A DNA stretch of 64,000 nucleotides from DAHUYF01 sp035623985 (GTDB lineage: Bacteria > Pseudomonadota > Alphaproteobacteria > ATCC43930 > CGMCC-115725): positions 1 through 64,000 of the forward strand of contig DASPSJ010000067.1 in assembly GCA_035623985.1 (NCBI GenBank). Direction: 5' to 3'. Below the pieces are notes generated by a model. The model saw nothing but the letters and a program-made list of their open reading frames with translations. It was not told the DNA's origin and searched no databases. A program made the translations under genes and the position numbers. This document shows positions 1-8,877 of the stretch, one piece after another. How positions within the stretch are numbered: the stretch's first letter is position 1; the number at the start of each line of letters is the position of its first letter.

Positions 1-144
1 ATCCTCATCGAGCACATCATGCGGGCGGTGATGAGCTTCTCGGAGCGCCTCGTCGTGCTGGTCGCCGGCCGCAAGATCGCCGACGGCCCGCCGCAGGAGG
101 TCACCCGCGACCCCGATGTCGTGAGGGCCTACATTGGCGAGTAG
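1..144 (+). CDS. livG: ABC transporter ATP-binding protein, C-terminal end (LivG-like, partial)
   Basis: Only the last 47 codons are inside the window. The frame is open from base 1 and ends at TAG 142-144. The segment reads ILIEH..., then VVLVAGRKIADGPP, then a short helix ending AYIGE. This is the H-loop histidine followed by the C-terminal tail typical of LivG-family ATPases of branched-chain amino-acid-type importers. Its stop overlaps the start of the LivF-like gene by 11 bases, which supports the pairing. The substrate cannot be read from this fragment; a nearby hydantoinase pair suggests an amide or amino-acid derivative, but that is inference. Confidence 0.85.
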   Translation: MLIEHIMRAVMSFSERLVVLVAGRKIADGPPQEVTRDPDVVRAYIGE

Positions 145-865
145 CCTCTCCCTCTCCGGCGTCAACGCCGCCTATGGCGCGGTGCGCGTGCTCGAGGACA
201 TCACGCTCGAAGTGAGGCCGGGCGAGACCGTGGCGCTGCTCGGCACCAACGGCAACGGCAAGAGCACGCTGATCAAATGCGTCATGGGCATCGTCCGCCC
301 GACCTCCGGCACGATCACCGCCGAGATCGACGGCGAGCGCCACGACCTCGTCGGCATGAGCACCGAGGCGATCGTCGATCTCGGCATCGCGCTCGTGCCG
401 GAGGGCCGCCGCCTCTTCCCCCGGCTCACGGTCGAGGAGAACCTGCTGCTGGGCGCCTTCCGGCCGATGGCGCGGGCACATCTCAGGCAGAATCTCGACT
501 ATTGCCTCGAGGCGTTTCCGGTGCTGGCCGAGCGCCGGAAGCAGCTCGCCGGCAGCATGAGCGGCGGCGAGCAGCAGATGCTGGCGCTCGCCCGCGCCTT
601 GATGACGGCGCCGCGCATCCTGCTGGTGGACGAACCCTCGGTGGGACTGGCGCCGCTGCTGGTGCGGCGCACCATCGAGAAGATCAAGGAGCTGAAGGAG
701 AGCTATCAGCTCACCGTGCTGATGGCCGAGCAGAACTTCACCCAGGCGATCCGCATCGCCGATCGCGGCTACGTCATCGTCCACGGCAAGATCGCCTTTG
801 CCGGCGGCTCCGCCGAGGAGCTCAACAACAACGAGCTGATCCGGAAGTTTTATCTGGGGATGTAG
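134..865 (+). CDS. livF: Branched-chain amino-acid-type ABC transporter ATP-binding protein LivF
   Basis: This 243-residue cytoplasmic ATPase energises a Liv/HAAT-type importer. Walker A GTNGNGKST is at residues 37-45, the signature SGGEQ at 143-147 and Walker B LLVDE at 163-167. The protein has the short LivF length (about 235-245 residues) and ends with the family-typical FYLGM. The start is a TTG at 134 that overlaps the upstream LivG-like gene by 11 bases; no ATG is available near the conserved N-terminus. It is the last gene of a transporter operon entering from the left. A terminator hairpin follows directly. The substrate is not determinable here. Confidence 0.93.
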   Translation: MASSLSLSGVNAAYGAVRVLEDITLEVRPGETVALLGTNGNGKSTLIKCVMGIVRPTSGTITAEIDGERHDLVGMSTEAIVDLGIALVPEGRRLFPRLTVEENLLLGAFRPMARAHLRQNLDYCLEAFPVLAERRKQLAGSMSGGEQQMLALARALMTAPRILLVDEPSVGLAPLLVRRTIEKIKELKESYQLTVLMAEQNFTQAIRIADRGYVIVHGKIAFAGGSAEELNNNELIRKFYLGM

Positions 866-866
866 C

Positions 867-900
867 AGCCCCTCTCCCGCTCTGCGGAAGAAGGGCTTTT
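867..900. terminator. Bidirectional hairpin terminator between livF and the hydantoinase B gene
   Basis: The arms 867-880 and 884-897 pair over 14 positions with two A/C mismatches around a TCT loop, and are followed by a T-run (897-900). The hairpin lies exactly between two convergent genes, so it can end transcription from livF and probably from the minus-strand gene too. Only the pairing is seen; termination activity is inferred. Confidence 0.7.
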
Positions 901-902
901 CG

Positions 903-3224
903 TCAATCCGCCGCTTCCGGGCGTTGTCGCAACAGTCGCTCGTCCACCAACACCTCGATGTCGCGCAGCACCGGGTCGGACTTCACCGCGATCTCGTTCT
1001 CGACCAGGCTGCCACAGCCGGGACAGAAGAACTGGCGGAAGACCGGCTCGTCGTCGATGTACCGCCTGGGATCGCCGACCAGCGGGCTCGAAGCCTCGAT
1101 CGGATTGTCCTGGCGCAGGCAGTGATCCTTGTAGTTGGCGCTGACCGGGCCGAGATCGCTGTCGCATTTGGCGCAGCAATGATGCGCCTGCGCGCCGTCG
1201 AGCCGCACCAGCAGGGTTTCGGTGATCCCTATGGCATTGCCCGCGAGCTTGCGCGGCTTCACTGCGATATCCTTGACGCGCGCCGCGCGCGTTCCGGCGC
1301 GCAGCCGCGCCGTCGCCTCGAGATCGAGCGCCGCCTTGGCCTCGTCGATCACCACGCCGTAAATGTCGCGCGCGGCGGCATGCGTTACGGCGCCGTTCAG
1401 CCAGTCCTCGAGCACGTGCTGCGGCGCGCGGTCCATGGGATCGCCGAAGCCGCCCGCCGCCGTCCACACCACCGCATAGACGTCGGCGGGATGCTGCTCG
1501 AAGTTCTCCTGGCGGAGCTGCAGCGTCACTTCCCTGCCCTCGACATCGAGCGCGTCCTCGATCATCTCGCGGCGCGCGAGCCGCTCCAGGATGTCGCTGC
1601 CGGTGATGAAGCGGTAGCGGTTGGGCGTGCCGGGATATCCGCCCATCATGCCGGTCGAGGTCGGGATGGCGTTTCCCGAAGACAGCGTGTCCTGGACGAT
1701 CTTGTCGGTGTTGTGCGGGATGAAGCAGCTCTCGGCCGAAAGCCCGCCGCGGAACTTGCCGGCGCCGCCGCTGTCCGCTACCTCCTTGCGATAGAGGAAG
1801 AGCAGCGGGAAGCTCTGCTCGGTGTGCTCGATGTTGGGCAGCTTGCAGATCGGCGTGCGCGACTGGCCGCCGGTGGAGATGCCGTCCTGGGTCGAGAAGG
1901 CGCCGATGGCGCCGCCGATGGGATCGACCAGCAGATAGCCGTAGCGCTCGCCCCACTGGTCGACGCCGCGGAAGATGGTGGCGGGCCATTGGCTGGTGCC
2001 GCCGATGCACATCACGTCGCGGCGCATCTCGGGATCGCCATAGATCATCTTGGAGAGCACGTTGTAGGCGGGATAGAGCGAGATCTCCATCGCCTGCACC
2101 GGCGCCGTCGACACCGAGGCGGGGAAGCTCGCGCAGTTGAGCGTGCCGGAGGTCGGGTCGAACGCGACATGGCGCAGCGCGCCGCCGACCGAGAAATACT
2201 GGTCCCAGCAGAGAAGCTGGTTCAGCGCCACCATGATGGCGCCGCGCCAGCCGGAATATGTCGCGTTCATCGCCCCTTGCTGCAGCGCGGTGCCCTCGTT
2301 CTCGAAGATCAGCCGGTCGTCGCGCTTCCTCAGCGTGATCATGACGCGATAGGTGCTGCGGTCGCCCGGGCGGCAGCATTCGACATAGGTGCGGTCGCGC
2401 CAGGTGCCGTCGGGCAGCCGCGCCAGCTTCTGGAGGAACGCCTTCTCGCCATTCTCCAGGATGCGCTTCATCACGCCTTTGACGGTGCGCGCGCCGTAGC
2501 GGCGGATGAGCTGCGCGATGCGCTCGCGGGCGGCGATGTTGCCGGCCATCTGGGCGCGGAAATCGAGCGCTACCAGCTCCGGCTTGCGCGAGGAGCGCAG
2601 ATAGATGTCCTCGATGTCGCGGCGGATCTCGTTGCCTTCGATGATCTTGACCGGCGGGATCAGAATGCCCTCGTCGAAGGCGGTCTCGGCGGCGGGACAG
2701 AAGCTGCCCGGGGTGATGCCGCCGATGTCGTATTGATGGAGGCAGTTGGTCACCCAGCAGAACAGCTCGCCTTCGAAGAAGACGGGGCAGATCAGCATCA
2801 CGTCCTGCTGATGCGCGGCGCCGACCCAGGGATCGTTGGCGAGGAACATGTCGCCGTCGCGAATTCCGGGATTGTCGCTGCGGTTCTCCAGGATCCACTT
2901 CACCTGCGTGTCGGTGACCCCCGACATGTACTGCATGTAGGGGCCGAAGAAGACGAACTCGGCGTCCTCGGTCAGGATCGACGGGTTGAGGTCGAGCGCG
3001 TACATCGCCACCGGCGAGCCGCTGAGGCGCTGGATGGTGGCGCCATGCTCCTCGTTGACGTTCCAGAGATGGTGGCGGATGACCTCGAAGGTGACGGGAT
3101 CGAAATCGTCGCCGGCATCGCGATGGAGCCGCAGCTTCGGCGAGATCCGAAGCTCCTTCGGCGGCACATAGGGATGATTGACGCCGTCGAAGACGGTCTC
3201 TTTCAGCTCGCTGAGCTTGGTCAT
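903..3224 (-). CDS. Hydantoinase B/oxoprolinase family protein with C-terminal acetone-carboxylase-gamma-like zinc domain
   Basis: A 773-residue protein. The first ~580 residues are a HyuB/oxoprolinase-B domain (DPVTFEVIRHHLWNVNEEHG near residue 43, NDPW near 130, HQYDIGG near 180). The C-terminal ~90 residues carry two CxxC pairs at C684/C687 (CAKC) and C734/C737 (CPGC). This resembles the small zinc-binding gamma subunit of acetone/acetophenone carboxylases fused to the B subunit. The start ATG overlaps the HyuA stop (ATGA), so A and B are translationally coupled. Likely role: the catalytic partner of HyuA in ATP-dependent cleavage of a cyclic amide or ATP-dependent carboxylation of a ketone or aromatic substrate. 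The zinc tail makes the carboxylase branch more likely than plain 5-oxoprolinase. Confidence 0.88.
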   Translation of the reverse strand: MTKLSELKETVFDGVNHPYVPPKELRISPKLRLHRDAGDDFDPVTFEVIRHHLWNVNEEHGATIQRLSGSPVAMYALDLNPSILTEDAEFVFFGPYMQYMSGVTDTQVKWILENRSDNPGIRDGDMFLANDPWVGAAHQQDVMLICPVFFEGELFCWVTNCLHQYDIGGITPGSFCPAAETAFDEGILIPPVKIIEGNEIRRDIEDIYLRSSRKPELVALDFRAQMAGNIAARERIAQLIRRYGARTVKGVMKRILENGEKAFLQKLARLPDGTWRDRTYVECCRPGDRSTYRVMITLRKRDDRLIFENEGTALQQGAMNATYSGWRGAIMVALNQLLCWDQYFSVGGALRHVAFDPTSGTLNCASFPASVSTAPVQAMEISLYPAYNVLSKMIYGDPEMRRDVMCIGGTSQWPATIFRGVDQWGERYGYLLVDPIGGAIGAFSTQDGISTGGQSRTPICKLPNIEHTEQSFPLLFLYRKEVADSGGAGKFRGGLSAESCFIPHNTDKIVQDTLSSGNAIPTSTGMMGGYPGTPNRYRFITGSDILERLARREMIEDALDVEGREVTLQLRQENFEQHPADVYAVVWTAAGGFGDPMDRAPQHVLEDWLNGAVTHAAARDIYGVVIDEAKAALDLEATARLRAGTRAARVKDIAVKPRKLAGNAIGITETLLVRLDGAQAHHCCAKCDSDLGPVSANYKDHCLRQDNPIEASSPLVGDPRRYIDDEPVFRQFFCPGCGSLVENEIAVKSDPVLRDIEVLVDERLLRQRPEAAD

Positions 3225-5338
3225 TGCGGGCGTCCTTCCGCGAGCTCGATTTCGAAATTGCCGAAGCGGTCGACGCGGAGCGTTTGCCCCGGCGGCACCA
3301 CGACCGTGGTGTCGGGCGTCTCCACCACGCTCGGCCCGGCGACGGCGTTGCCGGGCCGGAGTATGACACCGTCATATACCGGGGTCTCTACCGCGCGGCC
3401 GAGATCGGCCCAATAGACCCGGCGGCTTGGCCGCCGCGCGCGCGCGTCGATCTCGCCGGCGAGCCGCTCGGCGGCGACGAGTCGCGGCCGCGGCGTCTCG
3501 GCGCCGGCGCGGACGCGGAAGGTGACGATCTCGAGCCGGCCGCCGCGGAAGGAGGAGCCGCGGCCGTAGAGCTGCTCGTAGCGCCGATGGAACGCCTCGC
3601 GCAGCGGCTCCTGGAAGGCGCCGCCGACGCGGCTTTCCTCGAGCGCCACTTCGACCTCGTTGATCTGGCCCTTGTGTCGCATGTCGATGGAGAAATCGAG
3701 CCTCTGCCGCTCCGGCGCGATGGCGTCCTTGGCCATCTGGCGGCGCGCCGTCTCCTCGAGCCGCTCGAGATTGCGGTTGAGGCGCGCCGCCTCGAAGGGC
3801 GAGGCCATGATGTCGACCTGCTCGTGGATGTGCAGGATGTCGGCCGAGGCGGCGCCGAAGGCGCACCAGGTGGAGGCGGTCTCGCGCTGCGGAATCACCA
3901 CCTTGGCGACGCCCAGCTCGCGCGCGAAGATTCCGGCATGCGCCGGCCCCGCGCCGCCGAAGGCGAAGAGCACGAAATCGCGGGGATCAAAGCCCTTGCC
4001 CACCGTCATCTTGCGAATGAGGTCGGCCATCTGGAATTCGGCGATCTTGGCGATGCCGCTGGCGCAATCCATGAGCGACATGCCGAGCCGGTCGGCGATG
4101 TGCTGCACCACCTGCTCGGCCCGTTTTTTGTCGAGGGGGATGCTGCCGCCGGCGAAATTGTCGGGATTGATGTAGCCGAGCACGACATCGGCGTCGGTAA
4201 CGGTCGCTACCGTGCCGCCCTTGGCGTAGCAGGCCGGTCCCGGCACCGCGCCGGCGCTCTCGGGGCCGACGCGCATGGTGCGCGTCGTCTCGTCGACGCG
4301 CACCAGGCTGCCGCCGCCGCTGCCGATCGCCTGGATGTCGACTTTGGGGATGAAATACTCGTACTGATTGACGTTGCTGACGAAGGAATAGGCGGGCTTG
4401 CCCTCATGGATGAGGCCGACGTCGAAGGAGGTGCCGCCCATATCGGTGGTGATGATGTTGGGATAGCCCATGAGGCGGCCGAGATAGAGCGAGCCGGTGA
4501 CGCCGGAGACCGGGCCGCTGTCGAGCGTCAGCAGCGGCGCCTCCATCGCCTTGTCGACGGAAATGGTGCCGCCGCCGCATTGCGTGATCTGCAGCGGCTG
4601 GCGATAGCCGAGCGCCGCGAGCTTGCGGTCGAGCTGGCTCAGATATCCCGAGGTGAGCGGGCCGATATAGGCATTGATCGCGGTGGCGGTGGTGCGCTCG
4701 TATTCGCCCCATTTCGGCACGAGATCGGCCGAGCAGGTGACGAAAACCTCGGGCGCCAGACGCTTCACCATGTCGCGCAGGCGATGCTCATGCGCGGGAT
4801 GGAGGAAGGACCAGAGAAAGCAGATGGCGATCGCCTCGACGCCTTTCGCGAGCAGCCGCCGGATCGCCGCTTCGGCCTCTTCCTCGTTGAGCGGCACGAC
4901 CACCTTGCCGAAGCAGTCGACGCGCTCGGAGACGCCCTCGATCAGCCGCTTGGGCACGATCGGATCGGGCTTGCGGCTTTCCGGAAAATGCACCACCTGG
5001 CGCACGTCGCGCCCGCCGATGCCGCGCGATCCCCGCATGATGTGGATCACGTCATTATGGCCCTTGGTGGTGATGAGGCCGACGCGCGCGCCGCGCTTCT
5101 GCACCACGGCGTTGGTGCCGACGGTGGTGCCGTGCGACAGCAGCGCCACCTGCTGGTAGAGAAGCGCCGGCTCGACGCCGAGCTTCTCCGCCGCCGCCAG
5201 GATCGCGTCGATCATGCCTTGTGCGAAATTGCCGGGGGTCGACGGCGCCTTGGCGGTGGTGACCGCCCCGGCCTCGTCGATGACGACGCAATCGGTGAAG
5301 GTGCCGCCGATATCGACGCCGACGAGATAGGCGCCCAT
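3221..5338 (-). CDS. Hydantoinase A/oxoprolinase family protein
   Basis: A 705-residue HyuA-type subunit with an actin/ASKHA ATPase fold. The phosphate-1 motif GVDIGGTFTD is near residue 7 and a second ITTDMGGTSFDVGL motif lies near residue 300. The length matches HyuA and acetone carboxylase beta subunits. It is upstream of, and overlaps by four bases, the hydantoinase B gene, forming a two-gene operon. The A subunit binds and hydrolyses ATP to activate the substrate (hydantoin, oxoproline, or a ketone by phosphorylation in the carboxylases); the B subunit completes the reaction. The exact substrate is unknown. Confidence 0.92.
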   Translation of the reverse strand: MGAYLVGVDIGGTFTDCVVIDEAGAVTTAKAPSTPGNFAQGMIDAILAAAEKLGVEPALLYQQVALLSHGTTVGTNAVVQKRGARVGLITTKGHNDVIHIMRGSRGIGGRDVRQVVHFPESRKPDPIVPKRLIEGVSERVDCFGKVVVPLNEEEAEAAIRRLLAKGVEAIAICFLWSFLHPAHEHRLRDMVKRLAPEVFVTCSADLVPKWGEYERTTATAINAYIGPLTSGYLSQLDRKLAALGYRQPLQITQCGGGTISVDKAMEAPLLTLDSGPVSGVTGSLYLGRLMGYPNIITTDMGGTSFDVGLIHEGKPAYSFVSNVNQYEYFIPKVDIQAIGSGGGSLVRVDETTRTMRVGPESAGAVPGPACYAKGGTVATVTDADVVLGYINPDNFAGGSIPLDKKRAEQVVQHIADRLGMSLMDCASGIAKIAEFQMADLIRKMTVGKGFDPRDFVLFAFGGAGPAHAGIFARELGVAKVVIPQRETASTWCAFGAASADILHIHEQVDIMASPFEAARLNRNLERLEETARRQMAKDAIAPERQRLDFSIDMRHKGQINEVEVALEESRVGGAFQEPLREAFHRRYEQLYGRGSSFRGGRLEIVTFRVRAGAETPRPRLVAAERLAGEIDARARRPSRRVYWADLGRAVETPVYDGVILRPGNAVAGPSVVETPDTTVVVPPGQTLRVDRFGNFEIELAEGRPQ

Positions 5339-5652
5339 CCTCTTTCCATCCGCTTCTTGTCCGTTGTCCGACCATAACTCTAGGGCGCAGCCGCGCCGGG
5401 CGTAAAGGCGCCGTTCCGGCCGCGGAATTGGGGGGAGTACCCTAGACCTTATAAGCTGCGCCGCACATGGTCTATCGATGGTTGTGAGCGGCGTGGATTC
5501 GGCGATGGCCGCGGCAGGAATCGCGCGTCAGGCTGTTCCCATTGCCGTTATTCCCGCGTAGGCTGGCACCTGTGTCAGGACGGCGCGCGTTCATCGCGCC
5601 AGCCCAGCCGGTTCGTCGCTTGGCCTGGGTCGAGATAACGGGAGTGTCGGGC
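5339..5652. other. Divergent intergenic region
   Basis: 314 bases between divergently transcribed hyuA (minus) and the ferritin-like gene (plus). It should hold both promoters, but no convincing -35/-10 pair or operator could be picked out. The ferritin-like gene has a GGGAG ribosome-binding site about nine bases before its ATG. The open frame upstream of that ATG looks non-coding, so I did not extend the gene into it. Confidence 0.4.
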
Positions 5653-6726
5653 ATGTCGACGATGTACCGCTATGCGTTGCCGGTGGAGCTGACGGAGTGG
5701 AAGTTCGAGAGCTCCGTCGAGACCTGCTTCACCTGGGAATATGACGACGAGCGCGAGGCGCTGCTGCAGCTCTACGACAAGGGCAAGAAGCAGCAATGGG
5801 ACGCCGCGCTGCGCATCGACTGGTCGCAGGAGCTCGACCCCGAGAATCCGATGCAGCTCGACGACCGCCTCGTCCCGATCTACGGCTCCGCCATCTGGAA
5901 TCGGCTGACCGAGAAAGAGAAGTGCGAGGTCCGCCATCACCAGCAGGCGTCGTCGATCTCGCAATTCATGCATGGCGAGCAGGGCGCGCTCATCGCCACC
6001 GCCAAGATCGTGCAATCCGTGCCCGATCTCGACAGCAAGTTCTACGCTGCGACCCAGGTGGTGGACGAGGCGCGGCACGTCGAGGCCTATTCGCGCCTCC
6101 TGCACGAGAAGTTCAAGCTCGCCTACCCCATCACCCCCGGGCTCAAAGCGCTGCTCGAAAACGGGCTCAGCGACAGCCGCTGGGACATGACCTATCTCAC
6201 CATGCAGGTCCTGATCGAGGGCCTGGCGCTCGCCGCCTTCCAGCGCATCCGCGACTTTGCCGGCAACCCGCTCGCCGCCGCGGTCAACGCCTACGTCATG
6301 CAGGACGAGGCGCGTCACGTCGCCTTCGGCCGGCTGGCGCTGCGCGACTATTACCCGCAGCTCACCGAGGCCGAGCGCGACGAGCGCGAGGAGTTCATCG
6401 TCGAGGCCTGCTATCACATGCGCGACCGCTTCAACCAGTGGGAAGTGTGGGAGCGGCTCGGCCTGCCGGCCAAGGAATGCGCCGAGATCCTCATGGCGTC
6501 CGACGGCATGGCGCAGTTCCGCACGCGGCTCTTCAGCCGCATCGTGCCGACGGTCCGGGACATCGGCCTCTGGGGTCCGCGCGTGCGCAAGGCCTATGAG
6601 GATATGGGCGTCATGATCTTCGCCGACACGGACGCCAAGGCGATGCTCGAAAACGACAACCGCGTGGCCGAGGAGTTCGACGCCAAGCGGCGTGTTGCCG
6701 AGGTGGCCCAAAGCGCGGCAGAATAG
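5653..6726 (+). CDS. Ferritin-like diiron protein (oxidase/oxygenase superfamily)
   Basis: A 357-residue, mostly helical protein. It shows the full set of putative diiron ligands: E109 (HGEQ), E139/H142 in DEARH (138-142), E189 (IEGL) and E219/H222 in a second DEARH (218-222). The doubled DEARHV motif with separate glutamates is the pattern of four-helix-bundle diiron oxidases and oxygenases, as in the R2/AurF-like superfamily. ATG 5653 was chosen for its upstream GGGAG and because the conserved region starts right after it. The gene stands between hydantoinase A and an alcohol dehydrogenase, and the substrate is unknown. It could be an oxygenase needing an external reductase. The fold call is confident; the reaction is not. 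Confidence 0.75.
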   Translation: MSTMYRYALPVELTEWKFESSVETCFTWEYDDEREALLQLYDKGKKQQWDAALRIDWSQELDPENPMQLDDRLVPIYGSAIWNRLTEKEKCEVRHHQQASSISQFMHGEQGALIATAKIVQSVPDLDSKFYAATQVVDEARHVEAYSRLLHEKFKLAYPITPGLKALLENGLSDSRWDMTYLTMQVLIEGLALAAFQRIRDFAGNPLAAAVNAYVMQDEARHVAFGRLALRDYYPQLTEAERDEREEFIVEACYHMRDRFNQWEVWERLGLPAKECAEILMASDGMAQFRTRLFSRIVPTVRDIGLWGPRVRKAYEDMGVMIFADTDAKAMLENDNRVAEEFDAKRRVAEVAQSAAE

Positions 6727-6773
6727 CCGCGACCTCGCGAAGCGAGTTCGTCCGCCGCGGCGAGAGCCGCGCA

Positions 6774-6843
6774 GTGCGGGCCGTCGCGGTTGCAAGAGCA
6801 ACCGCTGGCGCCCGCCGACGACAACGCTGCGCGTTGCGCAGAG
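6774..6843. repeat. Dispersed intergenic palindromic repeat, copy A
   Basis: This segment contains the inverted pair CGGTTGC/GCAACCG and then CGCCCGCC...CGACGAC. It closely matches 57235-57317 in order and sequence, apart from a different loop. Both copies sit between genes. It ends just before the ribosome-binding site of the alcohol dehydrogenase gene, so it lies in the leader region. Seen directly by comparing the two sites; function unknown. Confidence 0.55.
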
Positions 6844-6853
6844 GAGGCGTGCC

Positions 6854-7939
6854 ATGAAAGCGGCCGTGCTGCACAAGGCCAACGAGCCCTTGACCATCGA
6901 AGAGGTGAGCCTGGCGAAGCCCGGCCCGCGCGAGGTGCTGGTCCGCACCGCAGTCGCCGGCATCTGCCACAGCGACCTGCATTTCGCCGACGGCGCCTAT
7001 CCTCATCCCATGCCCTGCGTGCTGGGCCACGAATCCGCGGGGATCGTCGAGGCGGTGGGCGAGGACGTGACCTATGTGAAGCCCGGCGACCACGTCGTCA
7101 CCTGCCTCTCCGTCTTCTGCGGCTATTGCGAGCAGTGCCTCACCGGCCATCCCTCGCTCTGCCAGAGCACCGAGATCAAGCTGCCGCCCGGCGCCTCGCA
7201 GCGCCTCTCGTGGAAGGGCGGGCTGATGCACCAGTTCCTCAACCTCTCCTCCTATGCCGAGCAGATGCTGGTGCATGAGCATGCGGTGGCGAAGATCCGC
7301 CCGGACATGCCGCTCGACCGCGCCGCGCTCATCGGCTGCGGCGTGCTCACCGGCGTCGGCGCCGTCTTTCATACCGCCAAGGTCGAGCCGGGCACGAGCG
7401 TCGCGGTGATCGGCTGCGGCGGGGTGGGGCTTGCCTGCGTCAACGGCGCGGCGCTGGCGGGCGCCGGGCGCATCATCGCCGTCGACACGCTGCCGGCGAA
7501 GCTGGAGCTTGCCAAGAAGCTCGGCGCCACCGACGTCATCGATCCCGCCGCGGGCGACCCGGCGAAGCAGGTCATGGCGCTCACCAGCGGCGGCGTGCAC
7601 TATTCCTTCGAATGCCTGGGAGCGAAAGCGACGGCCGAGCAGGCTTTCCGCATGCTAGCGCCGGGCGGAACGGCGACGATCGTGGGCATGATCCCGGTCG
7701 GAACCAGGATCGAGCTGCACGGCCCCGATTTTCTGCGCGAGCGCAAGATCCAGGGCTCCCAGATGGGCTCCAACCGCTTCCGCATCGACATGCCAAGGCT
7801 CGTCGATTTCTATCTCCAGGGAAAGCTCCAGCTCGACCACCTCATCTCCGGGAGGCTCGAGCTGAAGCAGATCAACGAGGGCTTTGCCGCGTTGCGCGGC
7901 GGCGCGCCGGTGCGCAACGTCATCATGTTTGGCTCGTAA
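6854..7939 (+). CDS. Zinc-dependent alcohol dehydrogenase (MDR family)
   Basis: A 361-residue cytoplasmic NAD(P)-dependent dehydrogenase. Catalytic zinc ligands are C38 (GICHSD) and H59/E60 (GHE). The structural-zinc lobe has C89, C92, C95 and C103 in the classic C-x2-C-x2-C-x7-C spacing. A Rossmann motif VIGCGGVGLACV follows near residue 183. ATG 6854 is preceded by GAGGAGG. It resembles class III/formaldehyde-type or medium-chain alcohol dehydrogenases in layout. The neighbouring diiron protein could supply an alcohol or hydroxylated product, but they are 127 bases apart and need not be one operon. Precise substrate unassigned. Confidence 0.9.
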   Translation: MKAAVLHKANEPLTIEEVSLAKPGPREVLVRTAVAGICHSDLHFADGAYPHPMPCVLGHESAGIVEAVGEDVTYVKPGDHVVTCLSVFCGYCEQCLTGHPSLCQSTEIKLPPGASQRLSWKGGLMHQFLNLSSYAEQMLVHEHAVAKIRPDMPLDRAALIGCGVLTGVGAVFHTAKVEPGTSVAVIGCGGVGLACVNGAALAGAGRIIAVDTLPAKLELAKKLGATDVIDPAAGDPAKQVMALTSGGVHYSFECLGAKATAEQAFRMLAPGGTATIVGMIPVGTRIELHGPDFLRERKIQGSQMGSNRFRIDMPRLVDFYLQGKLQLDHLISGRLELKQINEGFAALRGGAPVRNVIMFGS

Positions 7940-8090
7940 GGAGCGCCGCAACGGCGCCGCGGTCTGGCGCAATGCTTTGCTGGTGTTCCGCCGCTTCATC
8001 CCCGCCTCCCCCGCTGGCCCCTTGGCGTGCAGCGGCGATTGTCGCGCGCGGTGGTTAAGATTCTCTCAGCGGCGCCGGGACGATATCGGC

Positions 8091-8855
8091 TCAGGCAATC
8101 GCCGCCGGCGCCTGCGGCACGTCGCGCCAGAAGCGGTCGTCATGGCCGAAGAAGATGCGCGCGCCGGCGGCCTCGAGTCGCGCCAGCTTTTCCAGCGAGG
8201 CGTGCATTTGGGCGCGGTCATGGACGTTCTTGGGCAGCCGCCGCTCGCGCAGCGTGCGGCAGAAATAGCAGGCATCGCCCGCCAGCACGACATCGCCCGA
8301 AGGAAGGCGGAGAAGCAGCGATTGGTGGCCGGGCGTGTGGCCGTGGGTCGGCAGGCAGATCACGCTGCCGTCGCCGAAGAGGTCGTGCTCGCTCTCCACC
8401 AGCTTGAGCGTGTGGCCGAGATCGAAGTCGCGCCGGTCGAAGCCGCGCTGCGCCGCCAGCTCGGCATCCATGCCGGCCTCCCACTCGCGCCGCTGCACGA
8501 CCATCGTCGCGTTGGGGATGAGCGCGTTGCCGCCGACATGGTCGAAATGGAGATGCGAGTTGACGATGAAGTCGATGCGCGCGGGATCGCGGCCGAACGC
8601 CTGAAGCCGCGCGCTCACTTCCTCGCCGGGACGGTAGTCGAAGCGGAACAGCTTCTCGAGGCGCCGGCCGACCCGCGCGAAGGGATCGCGCTGGCAATCG
8701 GGATGCATGCCGGTGTCGAAGAGGGCCGTGCCTTTGGGGTGCTCGATGAGATAGGCCGGGACCGGCAGCAGCGCCTCACCCTCGCCGCCTTCCATAAGAT
8801 AGCCAAGCTGCCCCGTCAGATGGCCGCAGGTCATGGCGTAAAGCGTCACGCTCAC
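8091..8855 (-). CDS. Metallo-beta-lactamase-fold hydrolase, N-acyl-homoserine-lactonase-like
   Basis: A 254-residue hydrolase with the dinuclear zinc motif H101-x-H103-x-D105-H106 (SHLHFDH), further histidines in PTHGHTPGH and a late aspartate in LAGDACYF. This arrangement and size match the AttM/AiiA-like lactonase branch. The start is the GTG at 8855, chosen because GGAGGAGG lies 6-13 bases upstream and the homology begins there; a longer open frame upstream overlaps hyi. It follows hyi by 22 bases and is probably co-transcribed with it, so it may open a lactone in sugar-acid metabolism rather than quench signals. That role is inference. Confidence 0.82.
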   Translation of the reverse strand: MSVTLYAMTCGHLTGQLGYLMEGGEGEALLPVPAYLIEHPKGTALFDTGMHPDCQRDPFARVGRRLEKLFRFDYRPGEEVSARLQAFGRDPARIDFIVNSHLHFDHVGGNALIPNATMVVQRREWEAGMDAELAAQRGFDRRDFDLGHTLKLVESEHDLFGDGSVICLPTHGHTPGHQSLLLRLPSGDVVLAGDACYFCRTLRERRLPKNVHDRAQMHASLEKLARLEAAGARIFFGHDDRFWRDVPQAPAAIA

Positions 8856-8877
8856 GCGCCCCTCCTCCGCTCGCCGC

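Noticed and set aside
850..3375. 841-residue open frame on the minus strand over the hydantoinase B gene
   Set aside because: It is an alternative frame of the same DNA, rich in Arg/Pro/Ala with no domain. Only the 903-3224 frame shows the HyuB motifs.
924..5377. Very long plus-strand open frames (830 and 717 residues) opposite the hydantoinase genes
   Set aside because: These are high-GC antisense shadows, full of Arg/Ala/Asp/Leu runs and without start signals or family motifs.
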